Assembly: GCA_019694295.1 (NCBI GenBank)
Contig: JAIBCG010000002.1
Location: forward strand, 1-64,000
DNA from: Saprospiraceae bacterium
Lineage (GTDB): Bacteria > Bacteroidota > Bacteroidia > Chitinophagales > Saprospiraceae
Length of the DNA: 64,000 nucleotides
Direction: 5' to 3'
The position numbers and the translations under genes were made by a program. This document shows positions 27,296 through 36,140 of this stretch, piece after piece. The notes under the pieces are model-generated. The model did no database searches and had not been told where the DNA came from. It saw nothing but the letters and a program-made list of their open reading frames with translations. How positions within the stretch are numbered: the first letter of the stretch is position 1; every line of letters begins with the position of its first letter.

Positions 27296-28606
27296 ATGAA
27301 ACGCACAACCTTCCTGTCAGGTTTCCTTGCCGGCCGACTTTCAGCAGTACGCGAACGCAATTTTTCGTCTTTAATCGTACGCGTAGGTGTGGTGGCTACG
27401 GCTATCAGTATTGCTGTGATGATTATTGCCACTTGCCTTATAAGTGGATTCCAGAAAAGTATAAGCGAAAAAATTTTCGGATTTTGGGGGCATATACACA
27501 TTATACATAACAGTGAGCTGAACAGTTACGAGAGCAAGCCCATTTCCGTTAGACAGAATTTCTATCCTGAGCTGAAAGACAAAGGCCCCATCAACTATAC
27601 CGGGCCACAAGAAGTACTGGGTTTTGTGTTTCCGAACTGGCAGACACAGCACACTACCAAAGGGAAAATCCGCAACATTCAGGCATTTGCCTTCAAAGCC
27701 GGGATAATGAAGACCAAATCGGAGATTGAAGGAATAGTGCTGAAAGGCGTAGATGAACATTTTAACTGGACATTTATCAAAGATTTTATCATCAGAGGCA
27801 AGCCTGTAGCCAATATCGGCAAAGGTTCGCGTGATATTCTCATCTCCGAACAGACAGCCGACAGACTTAAAACAGACGTAGGCAAGTCGCTTATTCTATA
27901 TTTTGTCAATAATGGTGAGCAAATCAAGAAAAAGTTTACTGTTTCGGGTATTTATAAGACCGGACTTGAGGAATATGACCGGAAATTTGCAATCATTGAT
28001 ATTGCAATCATCAGAGAATTAATGGGCTGGGCACCTGATGAAGTTGGCGGCTTTGAAGTATTTCTGGATGATGTAGCAGACCTGGATGCTTACAATACCT
28101 ATCTGTACGATCAGGTAGTACCCGATAGTCTTTATACAGAATCAATCAGGATGAAGCTTCCGAATATATTCGAATGGCTCGAATTGCAAAACACCAATGA
28201 GCAGCTTATTATCGGACTTATGATGATAGTAGCCATCATTAACCTCAGTACAGCCTTGCTCATCCTTATTGTTGACCGTACCAATATGGTAGGTATGCTC
28301 AAGGCTTTGGGTGCAAGCAATTTTTTGGTTCAGAAGGTTTTTATCCGGTTTGCCGGGCATATTCTGGTACGTGGTTTGTTTTTTGGCAATTTGTTCGGAT
28401 TGTTGATTGCAGGAGCTCAAAAATATTTTAAACTCATCAAGCTCTCTGAAAAGGATTATTACCTGAGTTATGCACCGATATATTTTGACTGGAGTAAAAT
28501 AATGATGATTAATGTATTTGCTTTCTTGGTAGTAATCCTAATTATGCTGATACCTTCATTGATGGTGAGGTCAATATCACCACTGAAGGCCATCATTATG
28601 AAATAA
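27296..28606 (+). CDS. ABC transporter permease, LolC/E (FtsX-like) type
   Basis: Inner-membrane permease of 436 residues with the MacB/LolE layout: one membrane helix near residues 27-50, a large periplasmic domain (about 55-290), then three C-terminal helices (about 295-320, 345-370 and 400-425). The C-terminal FtsX-like region shows STALLILIVDRTNMVGMLKALGAS, a strong signature of the family. The likely role is lipoprotein release from the inner membrane or export, powered by a separate ATPase not encoded nearby. A near-match -7 box (TAATTTCA, 27284-27291) ends only 4 bp before the ATG. Confidence 0.87.
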   Translation: MKRTTFLSGFLAGRLSAVRERNFSSLIVRVGVVATAISIAVMIIATCLISGFQKSISEKIFGFWGHIHIIHNSELNSYESKPISVRQNFYPELKDKGPINYTGPQEVLGFVFPNWQTQHTTKGKIRNIQAFAFKAGIMKTKSEIEGIVLKGVDEHFNWTFIKDFIIRGKPVANIGKGSRDILISEQTADRLKTDVGKSLILYFVNNGEQIKKKFTVSGIYKTGLEEYDRKFAIIDIAIIRELMGWAPDEVGGFEVFLDDVADLDAYNTYLYDQVVPDSLYTESIRMKLPNIFEWLELQNTNEQLIIGLMMIVAIINLSTALLILIVDRTNMVGMLKALGASNFLVQKVFIRFAGHILVRGLFFGNLFGLLIAGAQKYFKLIKLSEKDYYLSYAPIYFDWSKIMMINVFAFLVVILIMLIPSLMVRSISPLKAIIMK

Positions 28607-28679
28607 TTAATACTTTACTTGTACTTAAAAGCTATAAAGTTAATAATAAAAGATTGTAAATTTGCAGTGCAAATGAATA

Positions 28680-28720
28680 AGTGCAACTGTCTTGTCACCG
28701 AGTAGCTGTGCTGATTTTTT
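28680..28720 (+). terminator. weak terminator candidate after the permease gene
   Basis: AGTGCAACT (28680-28688) can pair with AGCTGTGCT (28704-28712) with two wobbles and one mismatch, and T6 follows at 28715-28720. A TAAATTTG box lies just upstream at 28657-28664, so this may instead end a very short transcript. The 28607-28913 spacer also holds palindromic repeat copy A. Confidence 0.3.
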
Positions 28721-28884
28721 AAACCCTGATTACGTGTTAGGAACTTAAAACGAAAATAATTAGTACAAAAAAAATCCATATACAAGTGCTAAAGCATTGA
28801 GGACAATGAATTTAAACTATTGACATGGATTTGAAGAAATAATTGTGCGTCGTTAAGAGTCTAATGCGTGTTCCGGATTAAACC
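28719..28884. repeat. dispersed palindromic intergenic element, copy A
   Basis: About 166 bp, flanked at both ends by TTAAACC (28719-28725 and 28878-28884). The two arms of about 55-60 nt are imperfect inverted repeats; the clearest inner pairing is AAATCCAT with ATGGATTT (28825-28832). The middle has CATTG/CAATG around AGGA. Related copies occur at 45937-46102 and 50108-50268, with landmarks in the same order and spacing. It lies in the spacer just upstream of corA. Confidence 0.62.
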
Positions 28885-28913
28885 TTATTCTTTCATCATG
28901 GAAAATAACGGAG

Positions 28914-29864
28914 ATGATCAGATACTTCAGAAAAGAACATGGACAGTTGATGGAACTGGAGAATTTTGCTCCGGGTTGTTGGGTGCACATCTCAACACCT
29001 TTTAGCTCCAACGAGTTAGAAGATTTTGCTGAGCGCTTTGATATAGAGCTTGATTATCTGACCGACTCGCTTGACCCCGAAGAACGTTCGCGCTACGAAA
29101 AAGAAGACCATTTCAAATTTATACTCATCAATACACCGATACCCAATCAACGGGATGATGAATACCAGCCTGTGTTTATGACCGTTCCTATCGGTATCAT
29201 CTTTGCCGAAGAATTCATGATAACCATTTCGGCATTTGATAATACCATTATGGACTTGTTTCTAAAAGATAAAGTCAGACATTTCAATCCGGGCGACTAC
29301 CAGCTGTTTATTCTACAGATATTAGACCAGAACGTTAACAGGTTTACGAGTTATCTTAAGAAGCTGAACCTCAACCGGGACGTAATAGAGCAGCAACTCA
29401 TAACAAGTAGCCGCAATAACGAGCTTAAACAATTGCTAGGCCTCGAGAAGAGTTCCATTTACTTCGTTAACGCACTCAGTTCTAACGAGCTTTTGAAGCT
29501 GAAACTAAAAAGGACGGATTTTCTTGGCATCAACGGTGACGAAGACAAGGTCGATTTTTTTGAAAATATCATCATTGACAACAATCAGGCCCACCAGATG
29601 GCCAATGTATTTACGCATATCATCAATGGTACTACGGATGCTATGGCCTCCATTATCTCTAACAACCTGAATGTCATCATCCAACGATGGACAATGATAA
29701 CAATTGTGCTGATGGTACCTACACTGATAGCTAGTTTTTATGGAATGAATGTGAAGCATTTGCCATTTGATGATTCGGATTACGCTTTCTATTATATAGT
29801 GATTCTCTCACTGGTGCTTACCTTGCCTTTAGTTTGGGTCATTAAGCGCAAGGAACTTTTCTAA
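28914..29864 (+). CDS. corA: CorA-family divalent metal transporter
   Basis: Inner-membrane channel for Mg2+ or related divalent cations, acting as a pentamer. A cytoplasmic domain of about 250 residues is followed by two membrane helices at about 261-278 and 291-310. The selectivity signature YGMNV ends the first helix, near residues 276-280, and the loop and final helix end in a basic KRKELF tail, as is usual. Length 316 is typical. The start ATG at 28914 has GGAG four bases upstream, one of the few Shine-Dalgarno-like sites here. The upstream spacer contains palindromic repeat copy A. Confidence 0.94.
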   Translation: MIRYFRKEHGQLMELENFAPGCWVHISTPFSSNELEDFAERFDIELDYLTDSLDPEERSRYEKEDHFKFILINTPIPNQRDDEYQPVFMTVPIGIIFAEEFMITISAFDNTIMDLFLKDKVRHFNPGDYQLFILQILDQNVNRFTSYLKKLNLNRDVIEQQLITSSRNNELKQLLGLEKSSIYFVNALSSNELLKLKLKRTDFLGINGDEDKVDFFENIIIDNNQAHQMANVFTHIINGTTDAMASIISNNLNVIIQRWTMITIVLMVPTLIASFYGMNVKHLPFDDSDYAFYYIVILSLVLTLPLVWVIKRKELF

Positions 29865-30365
29865 GCGATATTTTTAGTAAAATCGGAAGGGAGACACTTC
29901 CGTTTGAGAATAAAGCCGACATCTTATTCACAGTTTTTTGATTTATTTCAACAAAGCAAAAATATTGATTATCAACTAATTGTAATACTTATTAACATAG
30001 TGTTGATAAGTAAAATCATGGTTTGTTGACTACAATATTCCATAAAAAGCTTCGGTTGTCTAGTACACAGAAAGTGCGAAGCTTGATCTGGAAGTTGTGG
30101 GTATTAACAGAAGGGTAAAGGAGAAGCAAAGATTTTTATTCACACTGAATAATGCCTGACAAAAACAGTTTTTTACAACAGATGCATATTGAAGCTATTC
30201 TTCCGTATTGTTAATAATTCTACTGTACTTGGTAAGCAGATTAATCTAAATCTTACTGCAACTTTCCGGTAAAATTGACTAATTTTGTCACATAATAATG
30301 CCAACAAAGCCTATATTTCATTGGCAAGATAAGCAATCTATGATACCAACATTAAACACACTATT
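29865..30365. other. 501-bp gene-free spacer with three hairpins
   Basis: No ORF of note. Hairpins: CGGAAG/CTTCCG (29884-29902), just after corA and followed only by TTT, so a weak terminator; CTTATTAACA/TGTTGATAAG with a TAG loop and one G-U pair (29988-30010); and AAGCTTCG/CGAAGCTT, perfect 8 bp with a 22-nt loop (30047-30084). The last 85 bp contain the promoter of the DUF1801 gene. I see no similarity to the palindromic repeat family. Confidence 0.4.
30280..30287 (+). promoter_or_regulatory. -7 promoter box for the DUF1801 gene
   Basis: TAATTTTG is an exact TAnnTTTG match, giving a leader of about 70 nt before the ATG at 30366. Confidence 0.4.
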
Positions 30366-31145
30366 ATGCAAAAGTTCAACACCATTGATGAATATCATGA
30401 CCAGCAGTCTGGTGCAATACAGGTAATACTTCAACTGTTAAGGCAGGCTATCAGGCAGGCTGCACATCAGGCAACAGAAGTGATTAGCTATGGTATGCCG
30501 GCTTTCAAACAAAATAAAGTGCTGGTTTATTACGCTGCAGGAAAAAACCATATAGGGTTTTACCCGACGCCTGACCCTATTGTTCATTTCAAAAAAGAGT
30601 TGGAAGGGTACAAGACTTCAAAAGGGGCAATACAGTTTCCGATATCTGAAAATCTGCCGTGGGACCTGATACGGAGAATAGTGGAGTTCCGTCTTGTAAC
30701 TGATACTGCCTTAGCTAAATCAACATCAAGTAAGCTGCGAAATGTAACAGAAAAGCCAACAGATATACCTGCTTATCATGCAATACAAAACCCGGTACAC
30801 AAGGAGATATGTGAAATATTGTACCGCAATATTTCAAAACATCTGTCGCATACAGAAGAAAAATTGTGGCACGGACACCCGGTATGGTTCATTGACGGTA
30901 ATCCGATTGTCGGCTATAGCAGCCAAAAAAACGGAATCAGGCTAATGTTCTGGAGTGGTGCTGACTTTGGTGAGGGTGTATTGAATGTACGGGGTGAAAA
31001 ATTTAAGGATGCCTCAGTTTTCTATAATTCTGCCAATGAAATAAATACTACTGATTTGCAACGATGGTTGAAAAAATCTGAAGAGATACAATGGGATTAT
31101 AAAAATCTGATTAAACGAAAAGGCGTTCTTGAACGTTTGAAGTAA
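30366..31145 (+). CDS. protein with two DUF1801/YdhG-like domains
   Basis: Cytoplasmic protein of 259 residues. The N-terminal half (about 1-120) has the DUF1801 pattern with EVISYGMPAFKQNKVLVYYA and HIGFYPTP. The C-terminal half (about 138-250) looks like a second, diverged copy: EKLWHGHPVWFIDGNPIVGY, then RLMFWSGADFGEG. Two such domains in one chain suggest an internal fusion or duplication. Function is unknown; the fold is thought to bind small ligands (related to iron-chaperone-like YdhG). The YdeI-like gene starts 14 bp downstream. Confidence 0.8.
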   Translation: MQKFNTIDEYHDQQSGAIQVILQLLRQAIRQAAHQATEVISYGMPAFKQNKVLVYYAAGKNHIGFYPTPDPIVHFKKELEGYKTSKGAIQFPISENLPWDLIRRIVEFRLVTDTALAKSTSSKLRNVTEKPTDIPAYHAIQNPVHKEICEILYRNISKHLSHTEEKLWHGHPVWFIDGNPIVGYSSQKNGIRLMFWSGADFGEGVLNVRGEKFKDASVFYNSANEINTTDLQRWLKKSEEIQWDYKNLIKRKGVLERLK

Positions 31146-31159
31146 CAAACCGACACAAA

Positions 31160-31450
31160 ATGCAAACAAAAGAAATAGAGAATGGAATTCTGCATGAGAT
31201 AGCAGATGATATAAAGGCAGCGTTGGTGGCAGACGATTCTTTGAGTCAAATCTGGAACAAACTTACACCTATACAGCGAAATGAATGGATCTGTTGGGTA
31301 ACAATCGTGAAAAAGCCCGAAACAAGAGTGGAGCACATCCAACGCATGACTGAAGACCTGAAGTCGGGTAAACGTTCGCCTTGTTGCTGGCCCGGATGTC
31401 CGCACCGCCGCCCGGAAGCTCGGAAATGGTTTAAAAATATTGATGAATGA
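31160..31450 (+). CDS. small YdeI/OmpD-associated-like protein
   Basis: Protein of 96 residues with the YdeI C-terminal domain pattern: LTPIQRNEWICWV, KKPETRVEHIQRM, LKSGKRSPC, and a Cys-rich end CCWPGCPHR. Full YdeI proteins join an N-terminal DUF1801-type domain to this C-terminal part, so the upstream DUF1801 gene and this one may be split pieces of one functional unit. Start ATG at 31160. Function uncertain. The 184-bp spacer after it contains a perfect 8-bp hairpin. Confidence 0.8.
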   Translation: MQTKEIENGILHEIADDIKAALVADDSLSQIWNKLTPIQRNEWICWVTIVKKPETRVEHIQRMTEDLKSGKRSPCCWPGCPHRRPEARKWFKNIDE

Positions 31451-31546
31451 AATCTACAACTCGTAATGCTTAACCGGTTTTATCAGAATAGGGTAGCCAA
31501 TTTTTTCTTAGCTTAAACGTTTATCATGAACTTGTAAATTTTTGGA

Positions 31547-31573
31547 AACCAAATTCGAATTTAGGATTTGGTT
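31547..31573. other. 8-bp hairpin upstream of the DedA gene
   Basis: AACCAAAT (31547-31554) pairs perfectly with ATTTGGTT (31566-31573) around an 11-nt loop. There is no T-run, so it is not a standard terminator. It may be an operator or leader structure for the gene at 31635. Confidence 0.3.
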
Positions 31574-31634
31574 CTGAACAATATGAGCAAAGAATGGTTA
31601 TGCTTCGCAATATTCATACATTAATAAAAATTGA

Positions 31635-32303
31635 ATGGAACTAATCTTTGAGTCATTTCAGCATTTTTTAGACCCTGACTGGATTATGAAAAATGGTGGA
31701 CTTTACCTCGTACTGATAATATTGTTTATCGAAACAGGTGTTTTTTTCGGATTTACCCTACCTGGAGATCCTTTGCTCTTTATTTCCGGAATGGTCATTG
31801 CATCAGTCGAAGAATCGCACTATCCCTTTAGTTCTGAGTATCTCAATCTTCCCTTTTGGATGGTATTGTTTATGATTTCTACCATATTAGGCAATTATTT
31901 TGGGTATTGGTTTGGCAACAGATTCAGATTCTTAATTCAGGGTGATAAAGAAACCTGGCTAATCAAACGAAAACATATACGTACAGCAACAGAATTTTAT
32001 GAAAAAAGAGGTGGCTTGACCATAGCAATAGCACGCTTCCTGCCCATTATCCGGACATTTGCACCTATCATTGCCGGTACAGTCAAAATGGATATGAAGA
32101 AATTCACCTATTACAATATTCTGGGTGCTGTATTATGGGTTGGTAGCCTTGTTTTTTTAGGTTATTTACTAGGTGATAATCCATGGGTGAAGGCTAACCT
32201 TGAATATATCATTATAGGAATCATTGTAGTGGTTACTGCTCCGGTAATCATCAAATTATTTGCCGGAAGCAAACGAAATACATCCGGAATAAATGCCCAA
32301 TAA
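31635..32303 (+). CDS. DedA-family membrane protein
   Basis: Polytopic inner-membrane protein of 222 residues of the DedA/SNARE-associated (VTT) family, implicated in undecaprenyl phosphate or phospholipid recycling. Signatures: FIETGVFFGFTLPGDPLLF near residues 35-54 with the conserved Glu and Pro-Gly-Asp, GNYFGYWFGNRF near 95, and the reentrant-loop motif RFLPIIRTFAPIIAG near 135-149 with the conserved Arg residues. Five or so hydrophobic segments are present. ATG at 31635. The substrate cannot be told from sequence. Confidence 0.92.
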   Translation: MELIFESFQHFLDPDWIMKNGGLYLVLIILFIETGVFFGFTLPGDPLLFISGMVIASVEESHYPFSSEYLNLPFWMVLFMISTILGNYFGYWFGNRFRFLIQGDKETWLIKRKHIRTATEFYEKRGGLTIAIARFLPIIRTFAPIIAGTVKMDMKKFTYYNILGAVLWVGSLVFLGYLLGDNPWVKANLEYIIIGIIVVVTAPVIIKLFAGSKRNTSGINAQ

Positions 32304-32437
32304 GCGTTGTTATCAACACGCTTGACTATTTTGTGAATGTCATTTTATCGTAAAATTTAAACATCACATTGACTGAAATCAAAAAATCAATCTATATTGG
32401 GCCTGAATTATAAACACAAAAAAACATCATTAATAAT

Positions 32438-32678
32438 ATGAAGTGTCCTACTTGTAATGGCAGAAAGAAGTGGAATAGAGATTGACTATTGCCCTGAATG
32501 CCGTGGTGTGTGGCTCGACCGAGGTGAGCTTGATAAAATCATTGAAAGGTCAATACCGGAAACAAATACTAAATCGCGCCCGGCTGAACAACATAATGAC
32601 CGGCCGCATTATTCGCGTGAGGACGAGTACAAGTACAAAAACAAGAAAAGTTTGTTAGGAGATTTGTTCGATTTTTAA
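32438..32678 (+). pseudogene. zinc-ribbon (TFIIB-type) small protein gene, damaged at its N-terminus
   Basis: The ATG at 32438 opens MKCPTC, the expected first zinc knuckle of this family, but that frame ends within 50 bases. The rest of the family sequence (MAERSGIEIDYCPECRGVWL, then DRGELDKIIERS) continues in another frame from the ATG at 32457. Relatives have several residues between the first CxxC and MAER, so a short deletion (11, 14 or 17 nt would fit) has merged and shifted the frames. A 73-residue product could still start at 32457, but it would lack half of the zinc site. A sequencing error cannot be excluded. Confidence 0.65.
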
Positions 32679-32961
32679 AGCCGAAAGGTGATTGTGCTTA
32701 ATGTTTTGACTATACTCAACCCCATTTTTTTCTTTGAATATTCGTAAAGATATTGATGATGAAATACATGATCGATAACATCTGATATTCTGGATGATTC
32801 TTTTATTTTATTTTCAAAAACTTTTTTGTGTTCAATTGGTTATCTAACCAACATATTGGCATACAACCATTCATACAGTATTTCTAATTGTCTTTTCAGA
32901 AAATCTGCATCTATTCCCAAATAAAAAAAATTAATTACTTTTACAGCCAAGAAACTCATTT

Positions 32962-33921
32962 ATGATACTTTGGATTGCATTTATCTCATTCATTATATTC
33001 GCCCTGGCATTAGATCTGGGTGTTTTCAACCGAAATCCACATGAAATTAAAACAAAGGAAGCTACAGCCTGGACCATAGTGTGGGTGACGATAGCTCTTT
33101 TGTTTTCAGGCGTCGTGTATATGGCATTTCAGAACAACTGGGTGGGCAACCCAACCAATCTGACACCTACTCAGGCGGTGCTGAAGTATATTACGGGTTA
33201 TCTCATCGAACTTTCACTCAGTGTTGACAATATTTTTCTCATTGCCTTGATTTTTTCATCATTCCAAATAGCCAAAAAATATCAGCACGAAGTATTGTTC
33301 TATGGTGTTCTCGGAGCAATCATCTTCCGGGCTATAATGATCGTGTTTGGAGTGGCTCTTATCAACAAGTTTAGCTGGATTATTTATGTTTTCGGTGCGT
33401 TTCTAATATTTACGGCGTTAAAGATGCTACTTACACATGACAAACCACAGAATCCGAAGGACTCTCGGCTGTACAAGTGGATAAAGAAGATTTATCCGGT
33501 GTCAAGGTCTGTGTATGGTGGAGCTTTTTTTATGAAAAGAGGCAAAATTCGCTTTGCAACACCACTTTTTGTTGTTGTTATCTTAATTGAATTAACTGAT
33601 CTTTTCTTTGCTCTGGACAGCATCCCGGCTATTCTTGCTATTACAGCCGATCCGTTTATTGTGTTCAGCTCAAATATTCTTGCCGTTATGGGTTTGCGAT
33701 CCATGTATTTCCTAATAGTAGGTATGCTTGATAAGTTTAAATATATCAGCTATAGCCTTATCGTCATCCTTGCATTCGTGGGTATCAAAATGATACTGTC
33801 ACACCATGTCGATATACCAGACTGGCTGTCATTGAGTGTGATAGCTTTTTCACTTGGCGCAGGAATGGTTGCTTCTACTATATCCGAGAAGAAGGCAGCA
33901 AAATCGCTTACAGAAGGGTAA
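32962..33921 (+). CDS. TerC/Alx-family integral membrane protein
   Basis: Polytopic membrane protein of 319 residues. The family signature ELSLSVDNIFLIALIFSSF lies near residues 87-105, and the second, ELTDLFFALDSIPAILAITAD, near 213-233; both acidic SVDN/ALDS motifs are intact. Eight to nine hydrophobic segments alternate with short loops. Relatives are metal (often Mn2+) exporters or are linked to tellurite and pH stress. I looked for the yybP-ykoY manganese riboswitch in the 283-bp upstream spacer and did not see one. A TACTTTTA box (one mismatch to TAnnTTTG) lies about 24 bp before the ATG. Confidence 0.93.
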   Translation: MILWIAFISFIIFALALDLGVFNRNPHEIKTKEATAWTIVWVTIALLFSGVVYMAFQNNWVGNPTNLTPTQAVLKYITGYLIELSLSVDNIFLIALIFSSFQIAKKYQHEVLFYGVLGAIIFRAIMIVFGVALINKFSWIIYVFGAFLIFTALKMLLTHDKPQNPKDSRLYKWIKKIYPVSRSVYGGAFFMKRGKIRFATPLFVVVILIELTDLFFALDSIPAILAITADPFIVFSSNILAVMGLRSMYFLIVGMLDKFKYISYSLIVILAFVGIKMILSHHVDIPDWLSLSVIAFSLGAGMVASTISEKKAAKSLTEG

Positions 33922-34312
33922 ATGTAATATTCAGTTGAACCTAAAATTTACGATTGTACGAAGCTTTATTTAACCGTTGCCGTACAACTACGTTGAATGG
34001 TATTGCCTGCAAATTATCATTAGTGTGCCTGTTAATATAACAGAATGCCTTTACGGAATCTACCAAAATTCAAGTTAGGACCTAATATTCAAGCAATAAT
34101 TGAATACTTACTGTATGATAACTTATTGTGGAAATCATGTATCTTCTAATGTAGTTCCTGCTCAATAGAATAGTCTTCGATAAGGCTTTACCATTTACCC
34201 ACCATTTGACGCCATCCACTAACTCGGCTTGTACTGTTACTCACTTGCCAAACTTTAACTGAATAATGCGAATACATTTGTATCGTAGAAAAATTTCAGA
34301 AATTAAAGTAGC
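33922..34312. other. 391-bp gene-free spacer with one hairpin
   Basis: No ORF of note. TTGTACG (33954-33960) pairs perfectly with CGTACAA (33981-33987) around a 20-nt loop; outer ACG/CGT bases can extend it. No T-run follows. The right end has the promoter box of the next gene at 34273. Confidence 0.35.
34273..34280 (+). promoter_or_regulatory. -7 promoter box for the barrel/TANFOR/FnIII unit
   Basis: TACATTTG is an exact TAnnTTTG match, 32 bp before the ATG at 34313. It would serve three genes spanning more than 10 kb. Confidence 0.45.
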
Positions 34313-36139
34313 ATGACCCAGCAGGACCTTAAAAAGAAACAAATATTGCAAAGTGTATTACTGATATGCCTTTGTACAACTATTAATATATCTTTGAAGG
34401 CCGATGGAGCAATACCTAGAAACGGTATTCTCAGTACAAGCTCAATACACTTTTTCTATCCGGTGGATGATACTCTGAAGGTACCCACGGTAGGTAAAAA
34501 GGACTTCGGATTTTCAGGAGGAGCCAGTGTTTTTGCCTCTACTTACAACTCCAACATCCAGAATATCTCTTCCAGTCCATTCAATTATGGTATATCCTTA
34601 GCTACTTCTCTGAAATTTAAGAAAAATTCATTTCCTTTCTCACTCAGTTATAGCAACAACAAGCTCAATGTTTCATATCCATACTTCAGGATCGGATGTG
34701 CACCATCCTATAAATGGATGAAACTGTACCTTGGAAATCAGACGCTGAGTTATAATCGTTACGTTTTTAGTGGTATCAATGTCTTTGGCGTCGGGTTTGA
34801 GATACACCCCGGTTGGTTTTATTTGTCTGCCATAAGTGGCAATCTTGCAAAAAAAATCTTCGTTGATAGTCTCTCCACATCTTATAATAATGTGCGCCCC
34901 AGGTTTTCAGCCAATGGATTTGCAATAAAATCTGGAGTCAAGACCCGATCGTTTCAATTATTATTCACCTATTTTTCAGGTAATGAAGATAAAACTTCCA
35001 TCCGCTATTCGAACCCAAAATATTTCTTGACACCACGTATGGGGAAAGCATTGGGTGCCGAGATGGGTATCAGATTTTCTAAATATGTCAACTTTTCATC
35101 CATTGGCGGTTTAAGTATTTTTACAAGAAATAAAGATGCCGGTAATCTTGACACTTTGTTAAAAGCATCACAGGCACAACCATTGCCCGCATGGGCCAAA
35201 ATAATTGAAGGCAAACCAAATACCACTACACAGATATTTTATGCTTTCGAGAATTCACTTCGATACGAAAATAAAATATTTTCATTAGGCATAAAGCAAA
35301 AACGGATCATGCCTGAGTTTAAGAACCTCGGATTGCGGATTGAGGGAAATGACATTGACCAATATACCATAGAACCCGGGTTTACATTTTGGGATGGTAA
35401 GCTTACGTCAAATATTACCGTAGGTATCCAAAATAATAACCTCTTGTCAAAATCAGCACTCAGCACAAATAGTAAGATCTATGAAGTGTCAGTCAATTAT
35501 GCTGCTAATGAAAATTTGTTCTTGAATGCATCATTTTCCAATTTTGGCATCCAGACCTCATCTACTTCCATAGCATCCGAAGATAGTATTTCTATACGCA
35601 ATGTAAGTAGTAATATAGGCCTGAGTAGCAATTATGTGCTTGAGCAGAATGCAGATATTAATCGTTCACTGAGCTTTAATCTGAATAATCAGCGAACCAC
35701 TGAAATATACGAGAATAGTAAGTTTAACAACTCTGATTTCAATTCTTTTTTTGCAAATCTGGCTTATAGTGTTAGCAAACCACACGGGTTAAACTACAAT
35801 GTAGGCCTTAATTATAGCAAAAGCGGAACATTGCTGGCAGAGTTTAATAATAAGATTCTGGATGTACAAATGTATGGCATGTTTGGCGGTGTCAGTATGA
35901 ATATTTTTCAGAATAAGACAAAAGACAGATCTTTGACCATCGGTGCTGGTACTAACCTCAATTATAGCGGCTTGGCTGGCGGTAAAAAGAGCCTTGCTAC
36001 AGGACTTGGCCTAAATTTAATTTTTGCATTCACCAAAAATATGACATTCACAGCAGGGTACACCCATTCCTCAAATACAATAGAGCATGTGCGACTGCTT
36101 CAAAATAGCTTTAATACCAACATTCAAACAAATTTTTAA
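34313..36139 (+). CDS. predicted outer-membrane beta-barrel protein
   Basis: Exported protein of 608 residues with no named family that I recognise. A signal segment lies at about residues 11-29 after a basic start. The mature protein is a long series of alternating amphipathic strands with aromatic ends (for example FSGGASVFASTYNSN, WFYLSAISGNLAK, HGLNYNVGLNYSKSG), and it ends in Phe, as outer-membrane barrels do. Roughly 20 or more strands would fit. The stop at 36137-36139 is one base from the start of the 2,115-residue protein, so the two are strongly coupled and probably form one complex. Confidence 0.7.
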   Translation: MTQQDLKKKQILQSVLLICLCTTINISLKADGAIPRNGILSTSSIHFFYPVDDTLKVPTVGKKDFGFSGGASVFASTYNSNIQNISSSPFNYGISLATSLKFKKNSFPFSLSYSNNKLNVSYPYFRIGCAPSYKWMKLYLGNQTLSYNRYVFSGINVFGVGFEIHPGWFYLSAISGNLAKKIFVDSLSTSYNNVRPRFSANGFAIKSGVKTRSFQLLFTYFSGNEDKTSIRYSNPKYFLTPRMGKALGAEMGIRFSKYVNFSSIGGLSIFTRNKDAGNLDTLLKASQAQPLPAWAKIIEGKPNTTTQIFYAFENSLRYENKIFSLGIKQKRIMPEFKNLGLRIEGNDIDQYTIEPGFTFWDGKLTSNITVGIQNNNLLSKSALSTNSKIYEVSVNYAANENLFLNASFSNFGIQTSSTSIASEDSISIRNVSSNIGLSSNYVLEQNADINRSLSFNLNNQRTTEIYENSKFNNSDFNSFFANLAYSVSKPHGLNYNVGLNYSKSGTLLAEFNNKILDVQMYGMFGGVSMNIFQNKTKDRSLTIGAGTNLNYSGLAGGKKSLATGLGLNLIFAFTKNMTFTAGYTHSSNTIEHVRLLQNSFNTNIQTNF

Positions 36140-36140
36140 T

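Noticed and set aside
29957-29964. Minus-strand TATTTTTG box as an antisense promoter at the corA 3' end
   Set aside because: A single -7-like octamer in AT-rich DNA without a partner box or a target gene is expected by chance.
32679-32961. yybP-ykoY manganese riboswitch before the TerC gene
   Set aside because: TerC/Alx genes often have it, but I see neither the conserved paired boxes nor a compact fold in this AT-rich spacer.
36087-36140. Upstream start for the 2,115-residue protein
   Set aside because: It would add 18 residues inside the preceding barrel gene and displace the signal peptide; the ATG at 36141 fits better.
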